Shown here piece by piece: positions 1-8,863 of a stretch of DNA of 64,000 nucleotides; the stretch's first letter is position 1; each line of letters starts with the position of its first letter. A program made the position numbers and the translations under genes. Origin of the DNA: Marsupella aquatica (taxonomy: Eukaryota > Marchantiophyta); assembly GCA_973895155.1 (NCBI GenBank), contig OZ316894.1, positions 3,410,001-3,474,000 on the forward strand. Reading direction: 5' to 3'. The notes below the pieces were generated by a model. It did not search any database, was not told the DNA's origin, and saw only the letters and a list, made by a program, of their open reading frames with translations.

Positions 1-1373
1 TTCTCAGCCAACCAGAGTCCTTGTAAACGTGTACAATTGGATAACGACGACGGAATTACGCCACTGAATGCGTTGTTGGAAAGATATAGTTGTTCCATGT
101 TTCTCAGCAAACCTATTTCATCTGGGATAGAGCCTGCTAACTGGTTCTCGTACAAATGAAGGAATGTAAGGGAGGTCACGTTGCATATGGATCTGGGAAT
201 CTCTCCGACGAGACCAGAATTACTGATATCCAAAGTTTCCAAATTAGTCAGTGAACCGATCTCAGGTGGGATCTCAGATCCATCCCACACGTTGGATTCC
301 AATCCCAGCCCGGTAAGATTTGATAATTGGCTCCACGCTTGAGGTAGCTGACCAGCGAATCGATTGAAGCCAAGGCCGAAGTTCTGCAGCGAAGTCAGAT
401 TCAATGTCCACATTGGAAAACTCCCCTCGAAACTGCAGAGCTTTAAGCGGAAATCTTGCAAGTGAATCAGCTCACCCAACTCGAAAGGGAGTTCCCCTCC
501 GAGTCTAATATTGTTGCCCAACCACAAGTGGGTAAGTGAGGAGCAGTTACCCAAAGTAGATGGAATAGAACCAGAAACTGAGCTGCTGTTGAGACTCAGA
601 AACTTCAAGTAGGACAAGGCGCCAAATTCAGGAGGAATGCCTCCGTCAAAAGAATTATTACCTAAATCCAAATGTCTTAGAGCCGAGCAGTTGCCCAGTG
701 ATCCTGGAATCCCTCCAGTGAGGTTGTTGTTGGACAAGTCTAGAATTTGAAGTTTGTCAAGATTTCCGACTGGAGGAGGGATAATTTCGTTCAGTTCATT
801 GAAGGAAGCGTTGAGATGCAACAGATTGGAGCAGTTGCCAAGACTAGCTGGTATGGAGCCGTGCAACAAGTTCCGCGAGAGATCCAGATGCTGCAGATCT
901 AAAAGCTGACCAAGGAGGGTTGAGACCGTTCCTACCAGGTTAAGGCCTGCCAGATTCAGGGTGGTGACATGCTTGGAGTTCGCTGCACATCCAACCCCTG
1001 GCCATCTACTGGGATCAGAGTCATTTGCGCGCCAGCTATTGAGCACTCCCAGCGGATCGACCGTGATTTCGCTCTTGAAACCAATGAGAATGTCCACATC
1101 CTTGCTAGCCTTGGCCGGGTTGATTCTTACGTTTTGTTGAAGTGAGTGTCGTCTCCTTCCCCGGGCGGATGTGGAAAGAGGAGTGCTGGACGCAGCAGTG
1201 GCTACTAGATTATTGAACGTTGGTGTGTCAGCTCGTCCCATTCTCCTTAAAGCTATAGCATGACTCTCTATACTGCTGCCGATAGAACCGCACAAAGAGC
1301 ATTGCCCCTTTGCGAGGATCACAACCGTGATGATAAGATGCCGGAGAAGAGTGCCTCGAATCGTTGCTGCCAT
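1..1373 (-). CDS. LRR receptor-like kinase, copy 1 (N-terminal part, runs off left edge)
   Basis: The frame is open from the ATG at 1373 to the window edge (457 codons visible). A hydrophobic N-terminus with the segment LIITVVILAKG looks like a signal peptide. It is followed by an LRR N-terminal cap (ILIGFKSEI...LNSW...WPGVGC) and then about a dozen plant-type LRRs (LxxLxLSxNxLxGxIPxxLGN). By comparison with copy 2, a transmembrane segment and a Ser/Thr kinase should follow outside the window. The family acts at the plasma membrane as peptide or immune receptors; the ligand cannot be told. Relative to copy 2 there is one extra codon near 1208. The first Cys of the cap pair is Ser here (DPSRW instead of DPCRW). 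Copy 2 has a 1-base deletion near 17366 where this copy stays in frame. Completeness of the gene is unknown because it is cut by the edge. Confidence 0.88.
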   Translation of the reverse strand, partial: MAATIRGTLLRHLIITVVILAKGQCSLCGSIGSSIESHAIALRRMGRADTPTFNNLVATAASSTPLSTSARGRRRHSLQQNVRINPAKASKDVDILIGFKSEITVDPLGVLNSWRANDSDPSRWPGVGCAANSKHVTTLNLAGLNLVGTVSTLLGQLLDLQHLDLSRNLLHGSIPASLGNCSNLLHLNASFNELNEIIPPPVGNLDKLQILDLSNNNLTGGIPGSLGNCSALRHLDLGNNSFDGGIPPEFGALSYLKFLSLNSSSVSGSIPSTLGNCSSLTHLWLGNNIRLGGELPFELGELIHLQDFRLKLCSFEGSFPMWTLNLTSLQNFGLGFNRFAGQLPQAWSQLSNLTGLGLESNVWDGSEIPPEIGSLTNLETLDISNSGLVGEIPRSICNVTSLTFLHLYENQLAGSIPDEIGLLRNMEQLYLSNNAFSGVIPSSLSNCTRLQGLWLAE

Positions 1374-2481
1374 GATTAGTGACGCTCTGCCAGATGATGG
1401 ATCCACGTACTCTTTCCTAGTGCCTCGACAATCTGAGCATCACTGATCGAACTACGCAATCGATCTCTGCATTTCGCATTGCTCAAATGGTCAGAGGACT
1501 GACTAATCAGACCCTAAGTCAGCCTTACGACCGCCCTACACTAGACGAGTGCTCTCAAGATGCAAGAGTGATCAGAACACCGCACCCGAATTGAAATAAT
1601 TAGACAGATGGAAGGCGGCGTCGTCTGAAAAAATCCATCTGCGGTAAACCAGACCATTGTGCACCACTCTTTGAATCTTTTCATTTAGGTGAGCATTCGG
1701 AAAAAAGTCCTGTACGCAGTACGTTACATGAGAAGACAGATAAGAAAGCAGGGCCGGATAAGCCCAGCTTACCAGCACGAATGAACGTTATGATTCTGAC
1801 GTCCACTGGTAAGGTAGAGTGGCTCGATAGAACTGACGAGAAGGGCCTGCAACCCTGTTTGCGTAGGCGGCTCAGACACGCACCTTCAGATCCTCACACT
1901 TTCAGCACAGAGGACATCCAAAGGAATTGCCGGACCTGGGAATCAGACGGGCAGCGCAACTGTCAGTAGAATTCAAATTCCGAGGGCTCTACTAGTGGGG
2001 AGTCCAACGTCCCGGTCCCACGTGCACCATAGAGGAATTGCAATGGTTTGGATGACTTTGTCTGCGCACAATTCCGATGAATTACGATACTCGTAGACTC
2101 GTACACAATATAACTTGTGTAGACGTAATAACCTAGAGAGTCTCATGTAACATGAGATTTCACAATCTCACGGATTCTTGGAGCCCCGGGCGGTAGGACA
2201 CAGAAATCGTCCTTCCTCGTCCTTCCTCGTCCTGCCGGGCAGGCAGGTTGGACACAGGCTGGACTTCCATTCAGTTGATTATGTAATGCAAGCGGTGTTT
2301 CAAAGCAGCACAACAGTCATCGATAGATCAGGAGGGCACAACAGTCATCAGGAGGGGCAAACTAATGCAAACTAAGAAGAAGGTCACATTCCTTTGACGA
2401 CAATTTTATCAATCACAGCAATTTTTCCAGCAGCAGGCAGTCATGAGTCAGCTGAATCTCCTTCGTCCTCGTTGCGATTTC
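1374..2481. other. Upstream region of LRR kinase copy 1, duplicated upstream of copy 2
   Basis: This stretch aligns, with small indels, to about 17990-19118 upstream of copy 2. It would hold the promoter and 5' UTR of copy 1. No convincing gene is seen; the short ORF at 1781-1969 is the disrupted counterpart of one at 18387-18818. Copia-1 interrupts the region at 2481/2482, and it resumes at 8156. Confidence 0.7.
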
Positions 2482-2747
2482 TGAAGAAACTGACGAGCGC
2501 AGCTTCCCATAATTTACACAGCAAGAATACAGAATGAACAGTGAATTGGTCCTTAAGAGAGTGGTTGGCGAGAGAATGCACCGCACCAGATCAGTGAATA
2601 CTAATCGGACCGTAAGTAAGATTAACCCTAAATCTAACGGTAATCACACATATACAGGCCCCCCCAGATAACACCTAAGCGAAGGGGGAACAGACAAAGG
2701 AACAGCAAGTGGCGTATGTACACCGGATGAACGTCGTAAACTTAACA
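2482..2747 (-). repeat. Copia-1 3' LTR
   Basis: 266 bp, the downstream LTR of the minus-strand element. It reads as identical to 7890-8155. It lies about 1.1 kb upstream of the copy 1 receptor kinase start codon and on the same strand, so transcription starting here could run into that gene. Confidence 0.96.
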
Positions 2748-2759
2748 CCCCCTCCCGTC
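2748..2759 (-). other. Copia-1 polypurine tract
   Basis: On the minus strand this reads GACGGGAGGGGG, directly abutting the 3' LTR. It is the expected plus-strand primer for reverse transcription. Confidence 0.85.
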
Positions 2760-2795
2760 CGGTAATCCATCAAATGCACAGAGCAAGTGGGGAGA

Positions 2796-3374
2796 ATGGA
2801 CGTAAGCAGAGTGGGCCTGCAAGTGCTCTGGGTGTTGTTGGGTACGATAAGCTTGGTACTCAAGGTGCTGGGAGATATGGTCGAGACTCAATTCCAGTAT
2901 GTACAATGGAAGTTGAATGTGAGTGCGACTGAGGTAGAAGAGCACCAGGGCGAGAGAGAGGACGAGCCACAGATAGGGGAGCAGGTCAAACAGGTAATGG
3001 TGAAAGTCACCCGAGCGCCTGATGTACAGGGTGCACAGCACACGATACAGCCAGTTGTGCCAACATCCCGCTACTTCAGTGACCATACCACAAGGCGAAA
3101 GTACTATGCAGTGGTGCGGGGATATGTTCCAGGCTTGTATGATTCCTGGGAGGACTGTGAGCCACAAGTAAAGGGGTATAAGGGTCAGGTGTACAAGTCC
3201 TTCAAGTCGAGAAGCGAGGCAGAACGATACTTGCAGGAGAAGTTGCAGCGAGCAGGGGACCACGCAGTCCATGGGCACCGATTTCGAAGCATGGGGCAAG
3301 GCAATTTTGGTGGTCAGCTATATAGATGTGAATACTGCTTAGAGGTATATCACGATGCTACGCATCCTGAGTAG
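2796..3374 (+). CDS. Antisense accessory ORF of Copia-1 with RNase H1 hybrid-binding (viroplasmin-type) domain
   Basis: A 192-residue ORF on the strand opposite to gag-pol, between the 3' LTR and the end of pol; its last 17 bases overlap the pol 3' end. The first ATG (2796) has A at -3 and G at +4. Residues about 7-26 are hydrophobic and could be a membrane segment or signal anchor. Residues about 30-100 are acidic and charged with no recognised domain. Residues about 103-147 match the RNase H1 N-terminal domain (YYAVVRGYVPGLYDSW, QVKGYKG, YKSF, EAERYL). In RNase H1 this fold binds RNA/DNA hybrids and in caulimovirus P6 it forms part of the inclusion-body protein. The tail has CX2CX4HX3H (residues 178-190), like a zinc knuckle. 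No catalytic RNase H domain is attached. Role in the element is unknown; binding of the cDNA/RNA hybrid or of host RNA is inference. Confidence 0.8.
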   Translation: MDVSRVGLQVLWVLLGTISLVLKVLGDMVETQFQYVQWKLNVSATEVEEHQGEREDEPQIGEQVKQVMVKVTRAPDVQGAQHTIQPVVPTSRYFSDHTTRRKYYAVVRGYVPGLYDSWEDCEPQVKGYKGQVYKSFKSRSEAERYLQEKLQRAGDHAVHGHRFRSMGQGNFGGQLYRCEYCLEVYHDATHPE

Positions 3375-6300
3375 CTGCGTTACCCAGGGTAGGTAGAATG
3401 TCGCGCAGGGACTTCATGCCAAGGAATTCACGATGTTTCTCAAACTTCCATCTTGGAAGGGATTTTGTAAGGATATCTGCAGGTTGCTCTACAGTGGGAA
3501 TGTACTTAAGCGTCACTTCTCCTTCCAGGACTCTTTCCCTGATGTAATGGTGCTGGAGTTCGATGTGCTTGGTCCGAGCATGGAAGATGGGGTTCTTCGC
3601 CAAATTAATTGAGCCTTGGTTGTCGCAATGTAGGTTTAGATGAGCATCTTGCAAGGTGGGTTGACTGGCCACCGACAGATTTGAAATCACCTCCTGATTT
3701 TGGCAATTCAATGCCACCCGAATTTCTGGGATGAAGCTCAACTCTGAGAGCAGACGCCTAAGGAAGACAGCTTCTCGAGCTCCTTCCGATAGGGCTCTGT
3801 ACTCAGCTTCAGTTGTACTCTGTGAGACCGTTGCTTGTCGTTTGCTCGCCCAAGTAACAGTGCCCCCAGCAAATTGGAACACATAGGCCCCAATGGATCT
3901 TCGAGTGTCTTTGCAAGCAGCATGGTCTGAGTCAGTGTAGCCTGAGAGAGACAAAGTTCCAGTTCTCTGGAAGAGTAAGCCGAAATCAATGGTGGATTTG
4001 ATGTATCTGAGAACGTGCCTTGCAGCATCCATGTGTTTTTGTTGTGGAGATGACATAAATCTGCTGAGAATCCCCACCGCATACGCCAAATCCAGTCTGG
4101 TGTTAGTTAAGTAGATCAACTTGCCAACTAACTTGCAGTAGTGAGTGGCATCCACGTCAGGTGATAGCGTATCAGCCGATACATCAAATCCTTCGGGTAG
4201 AGGAGTCGCTGCTCCTTTGCAGTCTTGCATTTCAAATTCCTCCAGGAAGCTTTGGCAGTAGTCACGTTGATGGATGAACATTCCATCGGCCACATCTACA
4301 AAATCTATTCCCAAATACCTGGTGACTTTGCCCAGATCCTTCATTTTGTACTGTTGGCTGAGTTGTGCTTTGACCTCATCAATTTTGGCATCGTCATTGC
4401 CAGTGATGAGTAGGTCATCAACGAAAAGAAGCAGAAGAACAATTTTCCCTCCTTTGTTGATGAAGTACAAATTATGATCAGCAGTGCTCCGGGTCCACCC
4501 TTTTGAGCGAAGGAACCGATCAACTTCCTCATACCATGCACGCGGGGACTGCTTTAAGCCATAGATGGATCGATTTAGCTGGCACACAAGGTGTTCGGAT
4601 CCTGGGACCTCAAATCCTGGTGGTTGCACCATGTAGATTAGTTCCTTGAGCTTGCCGTTCAAGAAAGCCGTGATGACATCCATTTGGCTGATGGACCAGC
4701 CAAGAGCTGCAGCGAGTGCAATAACCAGTCTAATGGTTGACCACTTGACAACCGGTGCGAAAGTGTCCTCAAAATCAACTCCAAAGCGCTGTTCAATACC
4801 ACGAGCCACCAGGCGAGCTTTCAGTCGAGTGCGAGTGGGGTTTACTTCTGGCTTCGCCCTATACAGCCACCTAGCAGAGATGGCCCTCTTTCCTGGTGGG
4901 AGTGCAGTGAGGACCCATGTCTCATTTTCGATCAGAGAATCAAATTCTTCTTTCATAGCTGCATTCCACTGAGGGTCCAAACGGGCTTGCTGGAATGAGA
5001 TGTTTTCATTCACAGGGTCGGTAGTCTCGACTAGGCAGACATCAGGGTTGTTGGGTCGAAAATCCAACACGTAATCTTGGCGTAGACGAACTGGGAGTTC
5101 CCTTGCACGAGATGACTGCCTGCGAATTGGGAATGGCAATGGTAATGTGCTCGTAGGGGTAGAGTCAGCTGGTGCGGGCTCAACTTCAAGAGAAGAATCG
5201 ACTGGCTCAAGTGGCTCTAAGTTGGAGTCAGTACTATTACCAGGATCTACAGGCACAGAGTCGGGAGATGCAGGTTCAGATGCAGAGTAGGAATTTTGTT
5301 CCTGTGTTGCAGGAGAGATATAAATGGACTGAGCCGGTGAAATCAATGGTAATTCTGCAGTGGCTTGAGATGGTTTGATGTTGAAGTCAAACATCTTTAA
5401 CTCATTGAACACAACATCACGACTGATGTAGATTTTTCTTTTGATAGGATCATAGCACCTGTATGCTTTCGATTTCTCGTCATATCCCACCAATGCAGTC
5501 CGAATGGACTTTGCTGACAGCTTATGTCTCAGTTCACTAGGAACATGAACGTACGCCAGGCATCCAATAATTCTTAGACTAGACAGGTCAGGCTTGGCAT
5601 TGTATAATTGCTGGAAAGGTGTGGAGGAGGTCAAAGAGGAAGTGTCACACCTGTTGAGCACATACGTGGCTGATTGAATGAGCTCATCCCATAGGAACGT
5701 GGGAGCTCCACTCGCAATGTGGGCGCTGCGTGCTGCTTCGAGCAGTGTTCGGTTTTTCCTTTCTGCTACTCCATTTTGCTGAGGTGTGCGAGCCGCTGTG
5801 AGTTGCCTCTTGATCCCTTGTCTGTCGCAAAATTGGCAGAATTCGTTGGACAAGTATTCACCTCCTCGATCTGATCGAACACATTGAATTTTGCTGTCGA
5901 ATTCATTTTCGACCATAGCTTTAAAGTCTTTGAACTTTAAGAAGGCTTCACTTTTGGCTTTCAGGAAATACACCCATGTGTAGCGAGAGAAATCATCCGT
6001 GAATGTAAGCAAATATTTTGCTTTAGAAAGAGATGAAACAATGAAGGGGCCACAGAGATCCGTATGAACCAATTGCAGTGGTTTGGTTGACCTGTTGGCA
6101 GATTTCTTGGGTATGCGCTCTCGATGTTGTTTCCCCATGATGCATGTATCACAGACATGATCCTCCAATGGCAGCTTGGGCAGACCTTCAACCAACTCGT
6201 TTGAAGACATGTTGTAAACTCTGCGGAAGTTCACGTGACTGAGCCTTCGGTGCCATAGCTCAAGAGGTGACACATCGCTTTGTGTCTCACTGTCAGCATT

Positions 6301-7815
6301 GCTCGTAGGTGTGTTGGATGGAGGACTGCTGGCATGCTCGTCCGTGCTGTCTACTAATGAAATGTGTATTTCAGAGCACAGCTTGGCATTGCCCTGAATA
6401 GACGAGTCTAGTCGGTATAGACTATTGTGTCTATCCCTTGTTGCCCTCAGAAAGATCTTATTAGGATCTTCTTTATCCAACACGTAGCAATGACGGGAAT
6501 TAAATAATACATTGTGGCCTTCATCAGCCAACTGACCAACTGACAAGAGATTGCGAGTCATAGCAGGCACGTACAAAACCTTTTTGACCACTTTATTTCC
6601 ATTGAACTTAGTGCTGCCTCTTCCAGCAACTGGAATGCGTGCACCAGAGGCAGTAGTTACATTGGAGGTGGATGCGTATGGAACAACGTGATTAAGAGTA
6701 CTCTTGTTCCCAGTTACATGAGTACTAGCACCTGAATCAACTAGCCAATCTTGACTAGCTTTGAATTCTGTGAGATTAACTTCTAAGATGCTTCTGTCGG
6801 GATCGCTGTCGGACTCACATTCTTCAGGTTCCACCGTCTCAGCCACGTTTGCATGGTGCATGCCTTTCTTAATGTCCGCATGCTTGATTTGTAGGCCCTT
6901 GATTTGGCTCTCAATCTTCTTGAGGCATTCCCCTTCCCAGTGACCAATATGCCCACAGAAATTGCAGGCTTCGGTCTTCCTGGCTGAAGAAGGTGCGCTT
7001 CGTCCCCGTCCACGATAGTTGTTTCTGCCTCTGCCACGTCCACGAAGAGGGCCACCACGCTGGGTGTTGTAGCTAGTCATCAGTGCTTCTTCGGTGTCGT
7101 TGCTCTGTAAAGCCCGTTGCATTTCTTCGGCCTCAAGGTGACCAATAAGGTCTGAGAATGACAGTGTCGGGAACTGATGCAGCAAGGTACCAAACGACAT
7201 GATAAATGGCTTCCAGCTCGCAGGTAATCCTTTGAGAGTGGTGCGGATTAGTTCCTTATCTTCTATAACAAAATTGATGTCACCTAGCTGCATCACCAAG
7301 TTGTCAATCTCACGAATGTATTCCTCAACACTACTCCCTTCGGACATGTGCATCTTAGACAGTTTATCCCTGAGGATGAGCTGCTTACCCATGGCCGCGG
7401 ATTCAAAACGCGATTTCAGCTGCAGCCATATCTTGGCAGGATCGTCAATGTACTTCTTCACGATAGGGAAGATGTGATCCTTGACCGTCTGAGAGAAGAT
7501 GTAGATTGCTCTTTCCTTCTTTTCTTCGATTTGCTCTGGCGTGAGTTGCATTGGCTTCGTGGGGTCTGGACTGACCAGCTCGAACCACACTTTATCCTTG
7601 CGGAACTGTCGCTCCACCTTGAAGGACCACCCGATGAAATTCTTACTGCCATCGAGCTTGTCCTTGTCTGCATAGACGAGGCCTTTGTCAAACTCGTAGT
7701 GGACATTCTGAGCTGCAGAAGGTCCAGTGCTTGGCGATGCTTGCTGTGTGCTGCTGCCTGGTGAGGCAGCTTGGGAGCCGCTGCTCTGTGATGATCGCTG
7801 TGGGCCGCCAGCCAT
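3358..7815 (-). CDS. Copia-1 gag-pol polyprotein (intact)
   Basis: A single 1485-residue frame. The start is taken as the ATG at 7815 (MAGGPQRSS), 74 bases inside the 5' LTR; the frame extends four codons further only through a GTG. Order: gag with a UBN2-like region; CCHC knuckle CNFCGHIGHWEGEC at about residue 284; aspartic protease WLVDSGAS at about 360; integrase with HHCC (WHRRLSH...CDTCIMGKQH) and DDE core (VHTD, RSDRGGEY, NGVAER) at about 520-690; reverse transcriptase with SQMDV and LLFVDDLL near 1131 (FVDD in place of the usual YVDD); RNase H with GYTDSDHA and ending ...ADILTKSLP. The order protease-integrase-RT-RNase H is diagnostic of Ty1/Copia. Length and integrity suggest an autonomous element. 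The stop at 3358-3360 converges on the antisense ORF. Confidence 0.97.
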   Translation of the reverse strand: MAGGPQRSSQSSGSQAASPGSSTQQASPSTGPSAAQNVHYEFDKGLVYADKDKLDGSKNFIGWSFKVERQFRKDKVWFELVSPDPTKPMQLTPEQIEEKKERAIYIFSQTVKDHIFPIVKKYIDDPAKIWLQLKSRFESAAMGKQLILRDKLSKMHMSEGSSVEEYIREIDNLVMQLGDINFVIEDKELIRTTLKGLPASWKPFIMSFGTLLHQFPTLSFSDLIGHLEAEEMQRALQSNDTEEALMTSYNTQRGGPLRGRGRGRNNYRGRGRSAPSSARKTEACNFCGHIGHWEGECLKKIESQIKGLQIKHADIKKGMHHANVAETVEPEECESDSDPDRSILEVNLTEFKASQDWLVDSGASTHVTGNKSTLNHVVPYASTSNVTTASGARIPVAGRGSTKFNGNKVVKKVLYVPAMTRNLLSVGQLADEGHNVLFNSRHCYVLDKEDPNKIFLRATRDRHNSLYRLDSSIQGNAKLCSEIHISLVDSTDEHASSPPSNTPTSNADSETQSDVSPLELWHRRLSHVNFRRVYNMSSNELVEGLPKLPLEDHVCDTCIMGKQHRERIPKKSANRSTKPLQLVHTDLCGPFIVSSLSKAKYLLTFTDDFSRYTWVYFLKAKSEAFLKFKDFKAMVENEFDSKIQCVRSDRGGEYLSNEFCQFCDRQGIKRQLTAARTPQQNGVAERKNRTLLEAARSAHIASGAPTFLWDELIQSATYVLNRCDTSSLTSSTPFQQLYNAKPDLSSLRIIGCLAYVHVPSELRHKLSAKSIRTALVGYDEKSKAYRCYDPIKRKIYISRDVVFNELKMFDFNIKPSQATAELPLISPAQSIYISPATQEQNSYSASEPASPDSVPVDPGNSTDSNLEPLEPVDSSLEVEPAPADSTPTSTLPLPFPIRRQSSRARELPVRLRQDYVLDFRPNNPDVCLVETTDPVNENISFQQARLDPQWNAAMKEEFDSLIENETWVLTALPPGKRAISARWLYRAKPEVNPTRTRLKARLVARGIEQRFGVDFEDTFAPVVKWSTIRLVIALAAALGWSISQMDVITAFLNGKLKELIYMVQPPGFEVPGSEHLVCQLNRSIYGLKQSPRAWYEEVDRFLRSKGWTRSTADHNLYFINKGGKIVLLLLFVDDLLITGNDDAKIDEVKAQLSQQYKMKDLGKVTRYLGIDFVDVADGMFIHQRDYCQSFLEEFEMQDCKGAATPLPEGFDVSADTLSPDVDATHYCKLVGKLIYLTNTRLDLAYAVGILSRFMSSPQQKHMDAARHVLRYIKSTIDFGLLFQRTGTLSLSGYTDSDHAACKDTRRSIGAYVFQFAGGTVTWASKRQATVSQSTTEAEYRALSEGAREAVFLRRLLSELSFIPEIRVALNCQNQEVISNLSVASQPTLQDAHLNLHCDNQGSINLAKNPIFHARTKHIELQHHYIRERVLEGEVTLKYIPTVEQPADILTKSLPRWKFEKHREFLGMKSLRDILPTLGNAATQDA

Positions 7816-7877
7816 TCTGCTCAGCACGCGAGTAACGCTGGGAGATTCTCACCACGATTGTGCTCTGGCAGTCTGTT

Positions 7878-7889
7878 GCTCTGATACCA
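7878..7889 (-). other. Copia-1 primer binding site (initiator Met tRNA)
   Basis: The minus strand reads TGGTATCAGAGC immediately inside the 5' LTR, the standard plant Copia PBS complementary to the 3' end of initiator methionine tRNA. Confidence 0.93.
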
Positions 7890-8155
7890 TGAAGAAACTG
7901 ACGAGCGCAGCTTCCCATAATTTACACAGCAAGAATACAGAATGAACAGTGAATTGGTCCTTAAGAGAGTGGTTGGCGAGAGAATGCACCGCACCAGATC
8001 AGTGAATACTAATCGGACCGTAAGTAAGATTAACCCTAAATCTAACGGTAATCACACATATACAGGCCCCCCCAGATAACACCTAAGCGAAGGGGGAACA
8101 GACAAAGGAACAGCAAGTGGCGTATGTACACCGGATGAACGTCGTAAACTTAACA
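7890..8155 (-). repeat. Copia-1 5' LTR
   Basis: 266 bp, identical by eye to 2482-2747. It should carry the promoter driving gag-pol leftward. Confidence 0.96.
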
Positions 8156-8600
8156 ATTTCTACGTCATGAGTCTCCAGGATTTCAAGAATGGGTGCGCGA
8201 TGCTAGTCAACAGTACCGGTACAGTCCATATATGTCGATGGATGGGAACGCCACCTCGATCCCACTCTCGCTTCCTCCTGCTCGTCGCTGAAGTGGAGCT
8301 CTCGCCCCGAATTGGAGGTCTCGCTCACTCTGGAGTGCGCACCGTCTAATTAATTGGGATTATATAAATGTGCGGTGAGAACAGTGTGGACTATGGTTGA
8401 ACTTGTACGCCCGTTCGGAACTGGCTATTGTAGACTGGTCCAAGCTTAGATTAGGGGTTACTAGAAGGGCTAGGGGTTCCAATAAAATTGCTGGGTTCTT
8501 GACTTGGTCTCGTTACCAGCTTGATTGTCAGTTTGGGCAGTTTGGGGTGATTTCTTTAATATTAAACATTAGTATTGTTTTTACTAGTTGGAAAAGGACC
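8156..8600. other. Continuation of the copy 1 upstream duplication
   Basis: This resumes the region cut by Copia-1 and matches about 19115-19460 upstream of copy 2. No gene is seen. Confidence 0.65.
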
Positions 8601-8863
8601 TTTTCACTAAAATAGACCAAGCAAACCGTTAAAAGAAGAAAAAAAGAAAGATATGTGTATCACACTGTCAAAGGGCAAAAATGCTAGACCAGGAGACATG
8701 GTTCCAGTGGCAAAGCAACCCAATTAAGGGGGGTGGGGGCAGAAGGAAAAATGCCCTGGCCAAGATGACCAAAGAGGCTCCAAAAGCCAACTAAGGAGTC
8801 CCCCCAAACAAAAATGGAACAAGAGACAAAGAACCTACCATGGAGCAACCAAAACCAACTGGC

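Larger units (their letters stand above)
2482..8155 (-). mobile_element. Copia-1: complete, young Ty1/Copia LTR retrotransposon
   Basis: The element is 5674 bp on the minus strand, bounded by two 266-bp LTRs that read as identical and begin TG and end CA. The 5-bp target duplication ATTTC lies at 2477-2481 and 8156-8160. The uninterrupted target (GCGATTTCTACGTCATGA) is preserved upstream of copy 2 near 19110-19130, which proves the insertion. The primer binding site (7878-7889, complement TGGTATCAGAGC) matches initiator Met-tRNA, and a purine tract (2748-2756, complement) abuts the 3' LTR. Gag-pol is uninterrupted. An additional ORF lies antisense between the end of pol and the 3' LTR. Identical LTRs and an open reading frame make it a candidate for a currently active element. 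Confidence 0.97.

Noticed and set aside
2742-3299. 185-codon ORF on the minus strand downstream of Copia-1 pol, hydrophobic and env-like at first glance
   Set aside because: It is the mirror of the plus-strand ORF that has a clear RNase H1 N-terminal motif; hydrophobic codons are expected as its complement.
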